64,000 bases of DNA from Citrobacter youngae ATCC 29220. Its GTDB lineage: Bacteria > Pseudomonadota > Gammaproteobacteria > Enterobacterales > Enterobacteriaceae. Shown in pieces: positions 22,175 through 32,502 of the stretch. Under the pieces are notes generated by a model that did not search any database, was not told the DNA's origin, and saw only the letters and a program-made list of their open reading frames with translations. Made by a program: the position numbers and the translations under genes. The stretch covers positions 1,460,734 through 1,524,733 of the forward strand of contig NZ_GG730299.1 in the NCBI RefSeq assembly GCF_000155975.1, in the 5' to 3' direction. The first letter of the stretch is position 1. The number at the start of each line of letters is the position of its first letter.

Positions 22175-23566
22175 ATGAACTTTCCATTAATCGCGAACAT
22201 TATCGTGTTCGTAGTGCTGCTGTTCGTGCTGGCGCAAGCCCGTCACAAACAGTGGAGTCTGGCAAAAAAAGTACTGGTCGGTCTGGTCATGGGGGTCGTG
22301 TTCGGCCTCGCGCTGCACACCATTTATGGCTCCGACAGCCAGGTTCTTAAAGATTCCGTACAGTGGTTCAATATTGTCGGCAACGGTTATGTCCAACTGC
22401 TGCAAATGATTGTCATGCCGCTGGTCTTTGCCTCTATTCTCAGCGCCGTTGCACGTCTGCACAACGCCTCTCAGTTAGGTAAAATCAGCTTCCTGACCAT
22501 CGGTACGCTGCTGTTTACCACGCTGATTGCCGCACTGGTCGGGGTTCTGGTAACTAACCTGTTTGGGCTGACCGCAGAAGGTCTGGTGCAAGGCGGGGCT
22601 GAAACCGCACGCCTGAATGCCATTGAAACCAATTATGTTGGCAAAGTAGCCGACCTCAGCGTTCCGCAGTTGGTGCTGTCGTTTATCCCGAAAAACCCAT
22701 TTGCCGATCTGACCGGTGCGAATCCGACGTCGATTATCAGCGTGGTTATCTTCGCAGCATTCCTCGGTGTTGCCGCACTGAAGCTGCTGAAAGACGATGC
22801 GCCGAAAGGCGAGCGCGTACTGGTCGCTATCGATACTCTGCAAAGCTGGGTTATGAAGCTGGTTCGTCTGGTCATGCAGCTGACGCCGTACGGTGTTCTG
22901 GCGCTGATGACTAAGGTGGTTGCGGGCTCCAACCTGCAGGACATCATCAAGCTTGGCAGCTTCGTCGTCGCTTCGTATCTCGGTCTGGGCATTATGTTTG
23001 TGGTACACGGGATCCTGCTGGGTGTTAACGGCGTTAGCCCGCTGAAATACTTCCGCAAAGTATGGCCAGTCCTGACTTTCGCCTTCACCAGCCGTTCCAG
23101 CGCCGCTTCCATCCCGCTGAACGTTGAAGCACAAACTCGTCGTCTGGGCGTACCCGAATCCATTGCCAGCTTTGCCGCCTCTTTTGGCGCCACGATTGGT
23201 CAGAACGGCTGTGCGGGTCTGTACCCAGCCATGCTGGCGGTGATGGTCGCTCCGACTGTTGGTATTAACCCGCTGGATCCAATGTGGATTGCCACGCTGG
23301 TGGGCATTGTGACCGTGAGTTCCGCAGGGGTTGCGGGTGTGGGCGGCGGCGCGACCTTTGCTGCGCTGATCGTTTTACCTGCCATGGGCCTGCCGGTGAC
23401 GCTGGTCGCGCTGCTGATCTCCGTTGAACCGCTGATCGATATGGGTCGTACCGCGCTGAACGTTAGCGGCTCCATGACTGCCGGTACGCTGACCAGCCAG
23501 TGGCTGAAGCAGACCGACAAAACGATTCTGGACAGCGACGATAACGCCGAACTGGCGCATCGCTAA
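22175..23566 (+). CDS. tcyP: TcyP (YdjN), cystine/sulfocysteine symporter
   Basis: 463 residues, the E. coli length; DAACS (glutamate/dicarboxylate symporter) family with eight membrane helices and two hairpins. The first hairpin holds [21 protein letters not shown] near residue 310 and the second the glycine-rich [14 protein letters not shown] near 390. It imports L-cystine and related sulfur compounds. In E. coli it is under CysB; I did not find a CysB site I would defend. A strong terminator follows. Confidence 0.94.
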   Translation: MNFPLIANIIVFVVLLFVLAQARHKQWSLAKKVLVGLVMGVVFGLALHTIYGSDSQVLKDSVQWFNIVGNGYVQLLQMIVMPLVFASILSAVARLHNASQLGKISFLTIGTLLFTTLIAALVGVLVTNLFGLTAEGLVQGGAETARLNAIETNYVGKVADLSVPQLVLSFIPKNPFADLTGANPTSIISVVIFAAFLGVAALKLLKDDAPKGERVLVAIDTLQSWVMKLVRLVMQLTPYGVLALMTKVVAGSNLQDIIKLGSFVVASYLGLGIMFVVHGILLGVNGVSPLKYFRKVWPVLTFAFTSRSSAASIPLNVEAQTRRLGVPESIASFAASFGATIGQNGCAGLYPAMLAVMVAPTVGINPLDPMWIATLVGIVTVSSAGVAGVGGGATFAALIVLPAMGLPVTLVALLISVEPLIDMGRTALNVSGSMTAGTLTSQWLKQTDKTILDSDDNAELAHR

Positions 23567-23584
23567 GCCCGTTCGCTAATAAAC

Positions 23585-23622
23585 AAAAAACCGCCGGCGT
23601 GTGATGCTCCGGCGGTTTTTTT
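23585..23622. terminator. Bidirectional terminator between tcyP and cedA
   Basis: ACCGCCGG and CCGGCGGT form the stem, with A and T tracts on both sides, serving both convergent genes. Confidence 0.9.
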
Positions 23623-23630
23623 ATATCTAA

Positions 23631-23870
23631 TTAATCGCTCAGTTCATTTTCCTGGCGAATCTGATTAGCCCAGCGCTGCGCTGATTCCGGAACCGTAAAT
23701 GCAGGCGAACGTTGAAACGACTCCCCCATCAAGACAAAAGCGACATATTTTCCGCGCAGTATCCATACGTCACGAAACGCATCCATTTTAACCGCATGCT
23801 CTGGCGGAGCAGGCTCCACGCGTGGCACGTAGCTAATAACCGGACGATTTTGTTGGCGAAGAGGTTTCAT
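23631..23870 (-). CDS. cedA: CedA, cell division activator
   Basis: 79 residues from MKPLRQQNRPVISYV at 23870, against 80 in E. coli. An in-frame TTG at 23894 would add eight residues; I prefer the ATG by family. CedA is a small beta-sheet protein that binds double-stranded DNA and RNA polymerase and counteracts over-replication arrest in dnaA(cos) cells. Conserved core: FRDVWILRGKYVAFVLMGE, then SPAFTVPESAQRWANQ. It is divergent from katE. Confidence 0.92.
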   Translation of the reverse strand: MKPLRQQNRPVISYVPRVEPAPPEHAVKMDAFRDVWILRGKYVAFVLMGESFQRSPAFTVPESAQRWANQIRQENELSD

Positions 23871-24021
23871 AATCAGTTGCTTCACTAAAGACAAATTCTA
23901 AAAATCAGAAAACCGCTATCTTAGCCGATTTTCCCCTCTTACGTCCTGCCTTGCATGCGCTGTTTGCCCGCTTCGTCGCGCTTTACGTCCCCGGGATGTT
24001 CCTGCAGGGCTGAATGAGTGG

Positions 24022-24032
24022 TCTATAGTTAA
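24022..24032 (+). promoter_or_regulatory. sigma-S promoter -10 element of katE
   Basis: GTCTATAGTTAA closely fits the extended sigma-S -10 pattern (TCTATAGTTAA), about 55 bases before the katE ATG. E. coli katE is a classic RpoS-dependent gene. Confidence 0.65.
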
Positions 24033-24086
24033 AGCTTTTGACAGCAACAACGACCCTTTCAGCGATGAATACAGGAGACGAGTTTA

Positions 24087-26345
24087 ATGTCACAACAAGA
24101 TAAGCATCCACTCCACCACACTGCGCCGGTTCATAACGCCAGCGAGTCCAAACCCGGTCTTGACTCCCTGGCTCCCGCAGATGGCTCACATCGCCCAACG
24201 CCTGAACCTACGCCACCAGGTATGCAGCCTACTACGTCCGGCAGCTTAAAAGCGCCTGACGTCAGAAATGACAAACTCAACACGCTGGAACGTTTTCGTA
24301 AAGGAAGCGAAGATTTTGCCCTGACCACCAATCAGGGCGTACGCATTGCAGACGATCAAAACTCGCTGCGCGCCGGGAATCGCGGGCCAACATTACTGGA
24401 AGATTTTATCCTGCGAGAAAAAATCACCCATTTTGATCATGAGCGTATACCCGAACGCATCGTTCATGCCCGAGGGTCTGCCGCGCACGGTTATTTTCAG
24501 TCCTATGTCGATTTAAGCGCAACGACAAAAGCCGATTTCTTATCCGAAGAAAACAAGATAACCCCCGTTTTTGTGCGTTTCTCCACTGTCCAGGGCGGCG
24601 CAGGGTCAGCGGATACGGTGAGAGATATTCGAGGATTTGCGACAAAATTTTATACTGAAGAGGGCATCTTTGATCTGGTAGGAAATAACACGCCGATCTT
24701 TTTTATTCAGGATGCGCATAAGTTCCCGGATTTCGTCCACGCCGTAAAACCGGAACCGCATTGGGCTATCCCCCAGGGCCAAAGCGCGCATGATACCTTC
24801 TGGGACTATGTCTCATTACAGCCCGAAACGCTGCACAACGTGATGTGGGCAATGTCCGACCGGGGGATCCCGCGCAGTTATCGCACGATGGAAGGTTTTG
24901 GTATCCATACCTTTCGACTGATTAACGCGCAGGGGAAAGCCACTTTTGTCCGTTTCCACTGGAAACCTCTGGCGGGCAAAGCCTCTCTGGTATGGGATGA
25001 AGCGCAAAAACTGACGGGCCGCGATCCTGATTTCCACCGCCGCGACCTGTGGGAGGCAATTGAAGCCGGCGATTACCCGGAATATGAACTTGGCCTGCAG
25101 TTAATCCCGGAAGAAGATGAGTTTAAATTCGATTTCGACCTGCTCGATCCAACGAAATTGATCCCTGAAGAACTGGTTCCGGTTCAGCGCGTCGGTAAAA
25201 TGGTGCTGAACCGCAATCCGGACAATTTCTTCGCGGAAAACGAACAAGCGGCATTTCATCCTGGGCACATTGTTCCAGGCATCGATTTTACCAATGACCC
25301 TCTGTTACAAGGCAGACTGTTCTCGTATACGGACACGCAGATTAGTCGTCTGGGTGGACCCAACTTCCATGAAATTCCGATCAATCGTCCTACCTGCCCG
25401 TACCATAACTTCCAGCGCGACGGTATGCATCGCATGGATATTGATACCAATCCCGCCAACTATGAACCTAACTCCATCAATGATAACTGGCCGCGGGAAA
25501 CGCCGCCCGGGCCAAAACGCGGCGGATTCGAATCGTATCAGGAGCGCATTGAAGGCAATAAAATTCGTGAGCGTAGCCCCTCCTTCGGCGAATACTATGC
25601 CCACCCTCGCCTGTTCTGGCTAAGCCAGACCCCGATAGAGCAGCAGCATATTATTGGCGGATTCAGTTTCGAACTCAGCAAAGTGACCCGGCCCTATATC
25701 CGCGAAAGAGTGGTCGACCATCTGGCGCATATTGATACCACTCTGGCACAGTCCGTGGCCAGCAACCTGGGTTTTGAACTGACCGAAGAGCAAACCCGGA
25801 TTTCCCCTCCTCCGGATGTCAACGGGTTAACCAATGCGCCTTCACTCAGTTTGTATGCGGGGTCTCAGGGTGATATTAAGGGCCGTGTGGTCGCCATTCT
25901 GCTCAATGACCAGGTAAAGGCAGACGATCTTCTCACGATTATGCAGGCCCTGCAGGCTAAAGGCGTACATGCCAAATTGCTCTATTCCCGCATGGGTAAC
26001 GTAGTTGCCGACGATGGCTCCGTCCTGACGATCGCCGGTACCTTTGCCGGCTCACCGTCGCTGACGGTCGATGCGGTTATCGTTCCGGGTGGGAATATCG
26101 CGGATATCGCCATGAATGGCGATGCTAAATATTACTTACTCGAAGCGTATAAGCACCTGAAACCTATCGCTCTGGCTGGGGATGCCCGCCAGTTTAAAGC
26201 CGTTTTGGATATCACTAATCAGCGTGAGGACGGTGTGGTAGAAGCGGACGGTGCCGACGCACAGTTTATGGATACCTTGCTGAAATTGATGGCCGCGCAT
26301 CGTGTCTGGTCGCGAGCCGGAAAAATCGACGCGATCCCTGCCTAA
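24087..26345 (+). CDS. katE: KatE, catalase HPII (large-subunit, clade 2)
   Basis: 752 residues against 753 in E. coli. Heme catalase core with the essential His127 in [13 protein letters not shown], the distal-side Asn in VGNNTP near 200 and the proximal tyrosine in [13 protein letters not shown] near 414. The C-terminal flavodoxin-like domain (about 600-752) is present. It converts hydrogen peroxide to water and oxygen, mainly in stationary phase. AGGAGACGAG precedes the ATG. Its stop codon is inside the terminator of the convergent chb operon. Confidence 0.97.
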   Translation: MSQQDKHPLHHTAPVHNASESKPGLDSLAPADGSHRPTPEPTPPGMQPTTSGSLKAPDVRNDKLNTLERFRKGSEDFALTTNQGVRIADDQNSLRAGNRGPTLLEDFILREKITHFDHERIPERIVHARGSAAHGYFQSYVDLSATTKADFLSEENKITPVFVRFSTVQGGAGSADTVRDIRGFATKFYTEEGIFDLVGNNTPIFFIQDAHKFPDFVHAVKPEPHWAIPQGQSAHDTFWDYVSLQPETLHNVMWAMSDRGIPRSYRTMEGFGIHTFRLINAQGKATFVRFHWKPLAGKASLVWDEAQKLTGRDPDFHRRDLWEAIEAGDYPEYELGLQLIPEEDEFKFDFDLLDPTKLIPEELVPVQRVGKMVLNRNPDNFFAENEQAAFHPGHIVPGIDFTNDPLLQGRLFSYTDTQISRLGGPNFHEIPINRPTCPYHNFQRDGMHRMDIDTNPANYEPNSINDNWPRETPPGPKRGGFESYQERIEGNKIRERSPSFGEYYAHPRLFWLSQTPIEQQHIIGGFSFELSKVTRPYIRERVVDHLAHIDTTLAQSVASNLGFELTEEQTRISPPPDVNGLTNAPSLSLYAGSQGDIKGRVVAILLNDQVKADDLLTIMQALQAKGVHAKLLYSRMGNVVADDGSVLTIAGTFAGSPSLTVDAVIVPGGNIADIAMNGDAKYYLLEAYKHLKPIALAGDARQFKAVLDITNQREDGVVEADGADAQFMDTLLKLMAAHRVWSRAGKIDAIPA

Positions 26346-26372
26346 AAAAATGCGGCGCATAATTGCGCCGCA
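26344..26372 (-). terminator. Terminator of the chb operon
   Basis: Read leftward, TGCGGCGCA and TGCGCCGCA form a 9-base stem followed by seven T. The T-tract overlaps the katE stop codon. Confidence 0.9.
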
Positions 26373-26382
26373 AACTCAGGAA

Positions 26383-27141
26383 TTACACGTTCAGAAAACT
26401 GCCAAGACGATAACCGCGCTCCGCAATAGCATATTTCAGTGACGAAGACGTCAGTACGTCGAGCTCAGTTAAGCGGGGGTAACAGTAGGCACTTTGACGA
26501 ATAGCATCATCAATAAAAGCGGGATGACACATCACTTCCAGTGAGGACTCTCCCCGGTCTGCTGAAGCGTCCAGCGTGTGCAAAAACAGAGCCTCTGAAA
26601 TCGCTTCGCCATAAAACTCGCTGCTGAATCCCTGGGAAGTGCGCAACGTTTCAGGTAAATCAGACGCCTGGAATACCGCCTGACGATCGATACGCAACGC
26701 AATCCCTCGTTCGGCAGCAAAGCTCGCGACAATGGGGAAAATCTGCGGGAACATATGCACATGGTGATGGCTATCCAGATGCGTCGGCTCCCGCCCAAAC
26801 AGGTCTATGAAACGCTGATACTGCGCGGCCAGCTCTTGCGAAATTTCATCCAGCGGCAAAGCATCTTCTTCCGCCATCTGCCAGATCCATTTCCCCAGCA
26901 ATCCGTCACGCGTAAGGCCTGGCATCGGCGTTAACGGTCTGCCCAGCGTCAGAACAAAGTGCATTCCGACGGCAAGTGCAGGTATGTCACGACTCAGCTG
27001 TACCGCATGGTCAATCGCCGCGCCATTGACCAACGCTGTCGTCGAAGTGACCACGCCATTGCGACAGGCTTCAACAATGCCGTAGTTTTGTCCTTTACTC
27101 AGGCCAAAATCATCCGCATTCACAATCAGTAAGCGTTCCAT
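26383..27141 (-). CDS. chbG: ChbG, chitooligosaccharide deacetylase
   Basis: 252 residues, YdjC family. The metal site is visible: NADDFG (Asp10/11), the histidine in [10 protein letters not shown] near 61 and [12 protein letters not shown] near 125. It removes one acetyl group from chitobiose 6-phosphate or chitotriose, producing the form that ChbF hydrolyses and ChbR senses. Last gene of the chb operon, 12 bases after chbF. Confidence 0.96.
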   Translation of the reverse strand: MERLLIVNADDFGLSKGQNYGIVEACRNGVVTSTTALVNGAAIDHAVQLSRDIPALAVGMHFVLTLGRPLTPMPGLTRDGLLGKWIWQMAEEDALPLDEISQELAAQYQRFIDLFGREPTHLDSHHHVHMFPQIFPIVASFAAERGIALRIDRQAVFQASDLPETLRTSQGFSSEFYGEAISEALFLHTLDASADRGESSLEVMCHPAFIDDAIRQSAYCYPRLTELDVLTSSSLKYAIAERGYRLGSFLNV

Positions 27142-27153
27142 AGCCGACCTCAG

Positions 27154-28509
27154 TTAGTGTTGTTCACTTTTCAGTTTCTCGATGCACCCGGCGAAGTTTG
27201 GCAGCCATTGTTCATGCGCCAGAATCAGCTCACGCGCCAGAATTTCAGCGTCGCGGTCAGAATGCACCAGCGGGCTCAGGTTCAACGCCAGCAGTACATC
27301 ATTCAGCTCGCCGCTCAGTGCCGCATTGCTCGCCGCCACTTCAAAGCCTTTAATGGTATAGATAAGACCGAGGACTTTCTCATCAAAATGAGTGATGCGC
27401 GGGTGTGGCGTGGCGCCGTTGCGTCCCAACGTGCAGGTCATCTCTACCGCCCAGTCAGCAGGAATGTTATCGACATGCCCGTGATGAGGAACGTTGACAT
27501 AGTGTTCGGTCTGCTTGTCGTTGTAGATGGCGTTGATGACTTCACAAGCCGCATCGGAATAATAAGCCCCGCCGCGCTGCTCCAGTTCCTTCGGCTTCAC
27601 GTTCAGCTCAGGATTTTTGTAGAGTTCGAAAAGTTGTTTCTCAACTTTCTGTACCACCTGAGCGCGCGCGCCGCCCTTATAGTATTCGCCCATCTCAATC
27701 GCCAGCATCTCTTTCGGCTTGAAGTAGTAGAGCAAATACGAGCACGGCAGCAGTTTCAGCGAACGAATCAGTCCTTCACTAAACGGCAGGTCAAAGATGT
27801 TCTTCACGGTAGACGCTTTCAATTCGCCCGATGCGACACCGTCCAGCAGCTCATCAAAACGTGACACACCGTTCACCAGCACGTCTTTGATAAAGACCAT
27901 ATGGTTCAGACCGAACAGATCGATGGATAAATCATCGCTCTCTTTCAGCGCCAGCACATCGCTAATGAACATTTTCATGCCGATTGGAATATTGCACACG
28001 CCGATGAATTTCTTGAAATTCGTATGGCGATAGACCGCTTCGGTCACCATCCCGGCCGGGTTAGTAAAGTTAATCACCCACGCATTCGGGCACAGTTCTT
28101 CCACATCTTTCACAATGTCAAAGATAACCGGAATGGTACGTAAACCTTTGAACAGGCCGCCCGCACCGTTCGTTTCCTGTCCGAGATAACCGTGGCTCAG
28201 CGGAATACGTTCATCCTTCTCACGGGCTTTCAGTTGCCCGACACGCAGTTGGGTGGTAACGAAATCAGCATCTTTCAACGCTTCACGGCGATCCAGCGTT
28301 TTATACAACTTCATCGGAACGCCAGCTTTGTCGATCATCCGCTGGCAAAGGTCAAAAATAATGTCCAGCTTCTCTTTACCACCCTCTACATCAACCAGCC
28401 ACAATTCAGAAACCGGTAATTCGTGATAGCGCTTAATAAAGCCTTCAAGTAACTCAGGGGTGTAGCTGCTCCCGCCACCGATAGTGACGACTTTTAATTT
28501 CTGGCTCAT
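27154..28509 (-). CDS. chbF: ChbF, 6-phospho-beta-glucosidase (GH4)
   Basis: 451 residues from MSQKLKVVTIGGGSSYTPEL at 28509, preceded by AAGGGAGAACGT; the 15-codon extension is rejected. GH4 enzyme using NAD and a divalent metal: the dinucleotide loop TIGGGSS near residue 10, NFTNPAGM near 148, the metal cysteine in GVCNIPIGM near 171 and histidine in FGLNHM near 200. It cleaves deacetylated chitobiose 6-phosphate and cellobiose 6-phosphate. Confidence 0.96.
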   Translation of the reverse strand: MSQKLKVVTIGGGSSYTPELLEGFIKRYHELPVSELWLVDVEGGKEKLDIIFDLCQRMIDKAGVPMKLYKTLDRREALKDADFVTTQLRVGQLKAREKDERIPLSHGYLGQETNGAGGLFKGLRTIPVIFDIVKDVEELCPNAWVINFTNPAGMVTEAVYRHTNFKKFIGVCNIPIGMKMFISDVLALKESDDLSIDLFGLNHMVFIKDVLVNGVSRFDELLDGVASGELKASTVKNIFDLPFSEGLIRSLKLLPCSYLLYYFKPKEMLAIEMGEYYKGGARAQVVQKVEKQLFELYKNPELNVKPKELEQRGGAYYSDAACEVINAIYNDKQTEHYVNVPHHGHVDNIPADWAVEMTCTLGRNGATPHPRITHFDEKVLGLIYTIKGFEVAASNAALSGELNDVLLALNLSPLVHSDRDAEILARELILAHEQWLPNFAGCIEKLKSEQH

Positions 28510-28633
28510 ACGTTCTCCCTTCAGTGTTAAAACACTGACATGTATTATGCTCAACCCGTTTGTCAGGTATAGCGTGGCTGTCCCGACGCTAATTTGGGCA
28601 AGCTATAAAAAATGGGTTATTGGCAAATAATAT

Positions 28634-29473
28634 CTACTGATTAAATTCAGTTAATTTCTTACGATAGCTATTTGGCGTAAACGACGTCAGCTTTTTAAAC
28701 GTTTTAATAAACAGACTTGGACTACTGTAACCCGACTCGTAAGCAATATCCGTGACAGAATAGTTAGTCATCTCCAGCTGTTTTTTAGCAAAATTAATGC
28801 GAATTTCATTAATGATCTGCATCGGCGTTTTGCTGTAATAACGCTGGGTTGCGCGGGTCAGGTACTCCTGGGATTTTGCGGACAGTTGTACCATATTTTC
28901 CAGCGCATTCTCGCTAAACTGCCGTTTGTCGTGCATGGTCTCCACGGTGGTTTTAAGCCACTGAGGAATATCATCCAACACCTGTTCTTCGCGATGATGG
29001 CGTAATCGATTAATAATATAGAAGGTGACCACTTCTACAAATTCATCGAGTCCGCTCTCACGAAAGTTAAGCGAGGCAATAACCGTTTCAATGTAGGTAA
29101 GAAACGAGTTATTCGCCCGATAGACCTGCGATGCAACGAAACAAAATGGCAGCAGCGGGTGGTAGTGCTGTTCAAAAAAACGTTTACTGATACCGACGTT
29201 AAGGATCCTTGTCGCACCGAAATCATAGAAACTCTGGTGATGCGATCCCAATGGGATAAAAACAAAGTCCCCACGCTCGAGCAGTACGCGTTTACCGTTG
29301 ATTTCCTGATAATAGCGCCCGGTTAAAACCAGCGTGAATTCATAGTAGTCATGCTGATGCAGCCCGCTGATACTCTCAGTTTTGTTATAGATGAACACAT
29401 GGAAATTTTTGCCATTAAACAGCTGCTGCTCATGGACGGTTTTGATTTCCGGTGCGTTAATCTGTAGCTGCAT
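28634..29473 (-). CDS. chbR: ChbR, AraC-family regulator of the chitobiose operon
   Basis: 279 residues: N-terminal cupin sensor domain (about 1-150) and C-terminal AraC double helix-turn-helix (about 180-275, with [22 protein letters not shown]). ChbR represses chb without inducer and activates with phosphorylated sugar, together with NagC and CRP. AT-rich compared with neighbours, as in E. coli. Placed inside the operon between chbA and chbF; a 124-base gap separates it from chbF. Confidence 0.95.
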   Translation of the reverse strand: MQLQINAPEIKTVHEQQLFNGKNFHVFIYNKTESISGLHQHDYYEFTLVLTGRYYQEINGKRVLLERGDFVFIPLGSHHQSFYDFGATRILNVGISKRFFEQHYHPLLPFCFVASQVYRANNSFLTYIETVIASLNFRESGLDEFVEVVTFYIINRLRHHREEQVLDDIPQWLKTTVETMHDKRQFSENALENMVQLSAKSQEYLTRATQRYYSKTPMQIINEIRINFAKKQLEMTNYSVTDIAYESGYSSPSLFIKTFKKLTSFTPNSYRKKLTEFNQ

Positions 29474-29486
29474 TATGCACTCCTCA

Positions 29487-29834
29487 CTATTTCAGCTTTT
29501 CGTGAAGCTCAATCAGTTCAGCGATCAGTTCGCGCGCCAGCATAGATGTCATCAGGTGGTCCTGCGCGTGAACCAGCACCAGGCTAACTTTCATTTTACC
29601 TTCGCCCTGATCGCCTTCAATCAGTTTTGTTTGCACGAGGTGCGCTTCGTTCAGCGCCAGACGGGACTGTTCCATCATGGTCTTCGCAGAGGCAAAATCG
29701 CCCTGCTTGGCCAGTTTCAGCGCGCCGTACGCCAGGCTACGCGCCTGACCGGAGTTGATGATGAGGCCCATCACCACTTCTTCCAGTTCTTCCGCTTCTG
29801 ACTGCGTATCGACGATGTTCTCGATATCCAACAT
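29487..29834 (-). CDS. chbA: ChbA, chitobiose PTS enzyme IIA
   Basis: 115 residues, EIIA-Lac family: all-helical trimer-forming protein. The phosphorylated His89 lies in [10 protein letters not shown]; the conserved [19 protein letters not shown] is at the N-terminus. It passes phosphate from HPr to ChbB. The start ATG has AGAGGAAAAAG ahead. Follows chbC by 53 bases. Confidence 0.96.
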   Translation of the reverse strand: MLDIENIVDTQSEAEELEEVVMGLIINSGQARSLAYGALKLAKQGDFASAKTMMEQSRLALNEAHLVQTKLIEGDQGEGKMKVSLVLVHAQDHLMTSMLARELIAELIELHEKLK

Positions 29835-29887
29835 ACTTTTTCCTCTGGTTCAGTCCGGCATGACCGCGAAGCCATGCCGGATTAAAT

Positions 29888-31246
29888 TTAGAATTTCAAT
29901 GCGTTAGCGATATCTTCTTCGCTTTCTTCTTGATCAATAACGTTCTGAGCTTTGTTCGCTACCACCACGAACGGCAGGTAAACCAGCGTTGCGATACCAA
30001 GGTTGAACAGCGCGACCAGCAGAGCGGCGACGCTACCGTTGGTGTTAAAGAACGCGCCCAAACCGGTTGGCATAGTCCACGGTGCGATGTTGGTAATCGG
30101 CGGAATAATGCCTGAATAGTAAGCTGCCAGCGTAATCGCCGCCAGAATCGGCTGAACCAGAATGAACGGGATAAACATAACCGGGTTCATGATGATCGGC
30201 AGACCGAACAGAATAGGTTCGTTAATCTGGAAAAGACCTGACGGCAGAGCCAGTTTAGCAACCTGACGATAATCAGGACGACGCGATGCCAGGAAGATAG
30301 CGATAATCAGACCCAGCGTTGCCCCGCTACCCCCAAGGAAAATATAGGAGTCGAGCATCGGTTTCGCCCAGACGTGGAACGTCTTACCGGCTTCCAGCGC
30401 GGCATCTACGGAACCAAACTGTTGATAGATGGAGATGTTTTCCAGCGCCCATGGCGTCATGATACCGCTGTCCAGCGCGGTCAGCGCCAGAGAACCATGG
30501 ATACCAAAGAACCACAGCAGCGGAACAAAAATCACATAGGCCCAGCCCACTACGCTGCCCAATGACGCCAGCGGAGTTGAAATGGAATCCATAATGATCT
30601 GATGGAAGTTGGTACCCCAGGTGTTCAGCGCCCAGGCGATGATCCCCATAATGGAGAGAATAAGGAAGCCAGGAATCAGCGCAGAGAAGGAGCGCGATAC
30701 GGACGTCGGAACGCTATCAGGTAATTTGATCACCCAATTACGGTGGACCACAAAAGTGAACATTTCCGCGACGACTAAGCCGATAATAATACCGGAAATA
30801 ATATTCGCGCCGCCCAGCCAGTTGGCACCAACCGCATAGGCTTCACCCACGCTGTACGGCGTGACGGTCATAAATGCGGCGACAGATAACAACCCGGCAG
30901 CCAGTGAATCGACTTTCCGTTCCTCTGCCAGCGCCATGCCGATAAAGAACGGCGCCATCAATGACATGATACCCAGCGTACCGTTATAGACGTTTCCACC
31001 AATGCCTTTCAAGCTATTCAGCGTTTCAATAGTTGAAGCATCAAGTCGAATGCCCATCGAATAAAAAAACGACCCCTCCCCAAAGCTCAGGAAAACGTTA
31101 TTGATTAATACAAACATTGCCCCCGCGAGGGTTAGCGGCATTAAACGAATAAAACCGTTTTTGATTGCATTAACGTGCGGCTGCTTTCCAATTTTTACAG
31201 CAAAAGGAAGGAGTACCTTTTCAAGTGAAGCAATAGCGTTACTCAT
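29888..31246 (-). CDS. chbC: ChbC, chitobiose PTS enzyme IIC
   Basis: 452 residues, PTS EIIC-Lac/Chb family with about ten membrane segments. The substrate region includes the [16 protein letters not shown] segment near 250 and the [14 protein letters not shown] segment near 345 with the conserved Asn-Glu-Pro. It imports N,N'-diacetylchitobiose and cellobiose-type disaccharides while phosphorylating them with ChbB. The chbB-chbC spacer upstream holds the ChiX pairing site. Confidence 0.96.
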   Translation of the reverse strand: MSNAIASLEKVLLPFAVKIGKQPHVNAIKNGFIRLMPLTLAGAMFVLINNVFLSFGEGSFFYSMGIRLDASTIETLNSLKGIGGNVYNGTLGIMSLMAPFFIGMALAEERKVDSLAAGLLSVAAFMTVTPYSVGEAYAVGANWLGGANIISGIIIGLVVAEMFTFVVHRNWVIKLPDSVPTSVSRSFSALIPGFLILSIMGIIAWALNTWGTNFHQIIMDSISTPLASLGSVVGWAYVIFVPLLWFFGIHGSLALTALDSGIMTPWALENISIYQQFGSVDAALEAGKTFHVWAKPMLDSYIFLGGSGATLGLIIAIFLASRRPDYRQVAKLALPSGLFQINEPILFGLPIIMNPVMFIPFILVQPILAAITLAAYYSGIIPPITNIAPWTMPTGLGAFFNTNGSVAALLVALFNLGIATLVYLPFVVVANKAQNVIDQEESEEDIANALKF

Positions 31247-31264
31247 AGAAAAATACCCTTAAAT

Positions 31265-31285
31265 ACCGCAATTAATAATTGCGGT
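31265..31285 (-). promoter_or_regulatory. Hairpin in the chbB-chbC spacer
   Basis: ACCGCAATT and AATTGCGGT form a perfect 9-base stem with a three-base loop, between the ChiX pairing site and chbC. Probably an mRNA structure affecting chbC expression or decay; the role is inferred. Confidence 0.5.
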
Positions 31286-31292
31286 GAATGTT

Positions 31293-31314
31293 AATGAAAT
31301 AACTCTTTGACGGG
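31293..31314 (-). promoter_or_regulatory. ChiX sRNA pairing (trap) site in the chbBC spacer
   Basis: The minus strand reads CCCGTCAAAGAG, two bases, then ATTTCATT. This is complementary to the ChiX (MicM) seed region CTCTTTGACGGG and its AATGAAAT flank, with a two-base mismatch in between. In E. coli and Salmonella the chbBC spacer traps ChiX and so derepresses chitoporin synthesis. The chiX gene is not in the window. Confidence 0.75.
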
Positions 31315-31333
31315 AAAAATTAAAATAAAATAA

Positions 31334-31654
31334 TTAATTTGCTGCGGCTTTTTTAATTGCTGCAACAGCAGCCTTAAGCACGCCTAAACCATCGACTTTG
31401 CCATACAGCAGCGAGTCAATCACTTCCACAGGCTTGTTGGGTAACAAACGCTGAATTTCGGGCAACATATAGGCAATTTGTGGACCTAATAACACGACAT
31501 CGGCCGCGGGACCTTTTTCTCCGGCCAGCGTTTCAGGAAACGCTTCAATAATAACCGGCACTTCGTATTTTTCGGCCTGAGCACGCATCTTCGAAACCAA
31601 CAATGAAGTCGACATGCCCGCAGAACAAAACAGATAAATGTGTTTCTTTTCCAT
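31334..31654 (-). CDS. chbB: ChbB, chitobiose PTS enzyme IIB
   Basis: 106 residues from [19 protein letters not shown] at 31654; five upstream codons are rejected. The phosphorylated Cys10 sits in the [10 protein letters not shown] loop, typical of the EIIB-Lac family. It transfers phosphate from ChbA to the sugar in ChbC. First gene of the chbBCARFG operon. Confidence 0.97.
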   Translation of the reverse strand: MEKKHIYLFCSAGMSTSLLVSKMRAQAEKYEVPVIIEAFPETLAGEKGPAADVVLLGPQIAYMLPEIQRLLPNKPVEVIDSLLYGKVDGLGVLKAAVAAIKKAAAN

Positions 31655-31955
31655 TAAAACGATCCTCATGTGCGATTATCTGTCAACCAGACACTCCGCA
31701 AGCCATAACCTGCATCCATGCTCTGGGTAACCTGCGTCAGCTAAATTACTTTTTTAGGTGGCTGAAATGAGTATACGGGATTGCACCGATGGATGGTATT
31801 TCCTTGACCAACTAAATTGTCTCTCATTGACCTGTCGTTATGACCCCCCTCACATTTCGGGCAAATAATTCGCGGCAATAAATAAGATTGTGCGGCACAA
31901 AAAAACCGGCGCGATGGCCGGTTGTTCAGAGTGCTCAGGCAATAAACAGTTGTTA
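31655..31955. other. chb promoter region and osmE 3' side
   Basis: 301 bases between chbB and osmE. It must hold the chb promoter and the NagC, ChbR and CRP sites known in E. coli. AATAATTCGCGGCAATAAAT (31865-31884) looks like a NagC operator, but I give this low weight. I did not find a -35/-10 pair I would defend. The osmE terminator is at 31899-31923. Confidence 0.4.
31899..31923 (-). terminator. Terminator after osmE
   Basis: AACCGGC (31904-31910) and GCCGGTT (31917-31923) form the stem; the leftward transcript then has a T-run of about seven. Confidence 0.85.
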
Positions 31956-32294
31956 CTACTTCGCAGCCTGCGGGTCGGTGTCGTATTCTGCGCAGGTCTG
32001 GTAGCCAGAGTTGATCACATGGCCGGTATCGTCTAAAGCAACGAAATAGGTTTCAGCTTTACCATCTCGTTGACCCAGGATGTAGGTCTGACAGGTCCCA
32101 CGCGCATGGATCATGCTCACTTCTGAAGAAGGTTTACCGGCAATCTGCGCGACCTGCGCCCGGCTCATCCCTTTTTTCACATCTTTCACCACGGGCTGAA
32201 CAAATTGATCTTTGGTACGATCGTAGGCCGTACACCCTGCCAGCATAGTCAAAACAGCCGCTGCACCCAGAATTCCTGTTAGATTCTTGTTCAT
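31956..32294 (-). CDS. osmE: OsmE, osmotically inducible lipoprotein
   Basis: 112 residues. Lipoprotein signal with lipobox LAGC and Cys21. The SmpA/OmlA (BamE-like) domain shows [20 protein letters not shown]. Located in the envelope; function not known. E. coli osmE is RpoS-dependent and osmotically induced; I see no certain promoter here. Divergent from nadE across a 208-base spacer. Confidence 0.94.
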   Translation of the reverse strand: MNKNLTGILGAAAVLTMLAGCTAYDRTKDQFVQPVVKDVKKGMSRAQVAQIAGKPSSEVSMIHARGTCQTYILGQRDGKAETYFVALDDTGHVINSGYQTCAEYDTDPQAAK

Positions 32295-32502
32295 TTTTTC
32301 GTCCTCTTGTTTTTCAGCGTGTTATGTAAGCCTGGAGCACAACAACGCATTTTTCAAGCAATCAGATGATACTTAGGCCGTTTCGGAAAATTCTATTAAA
32401 ACAAAATGATGTTATAACAGGCCTGCATCCCTTGTCGTTTGGGCCTCAACGCGTTAGCTTTAACACATCAATTTTTTCATTTTATTTTTCACAGGGGGTT
32501 GA

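Noticed and set aside
22475..23134. 219-codon antisense frame in tcyP
   Set aside because: Composition is typical of the antisense of a membrane protein gene; nothing suggests translation.
24087..24330. Possible truncated or alternative start of katE
   Set aside because: The N-terminal region, low in conservation, is normal for the large catalase HPII and AGGAGACGAG fixes the start.
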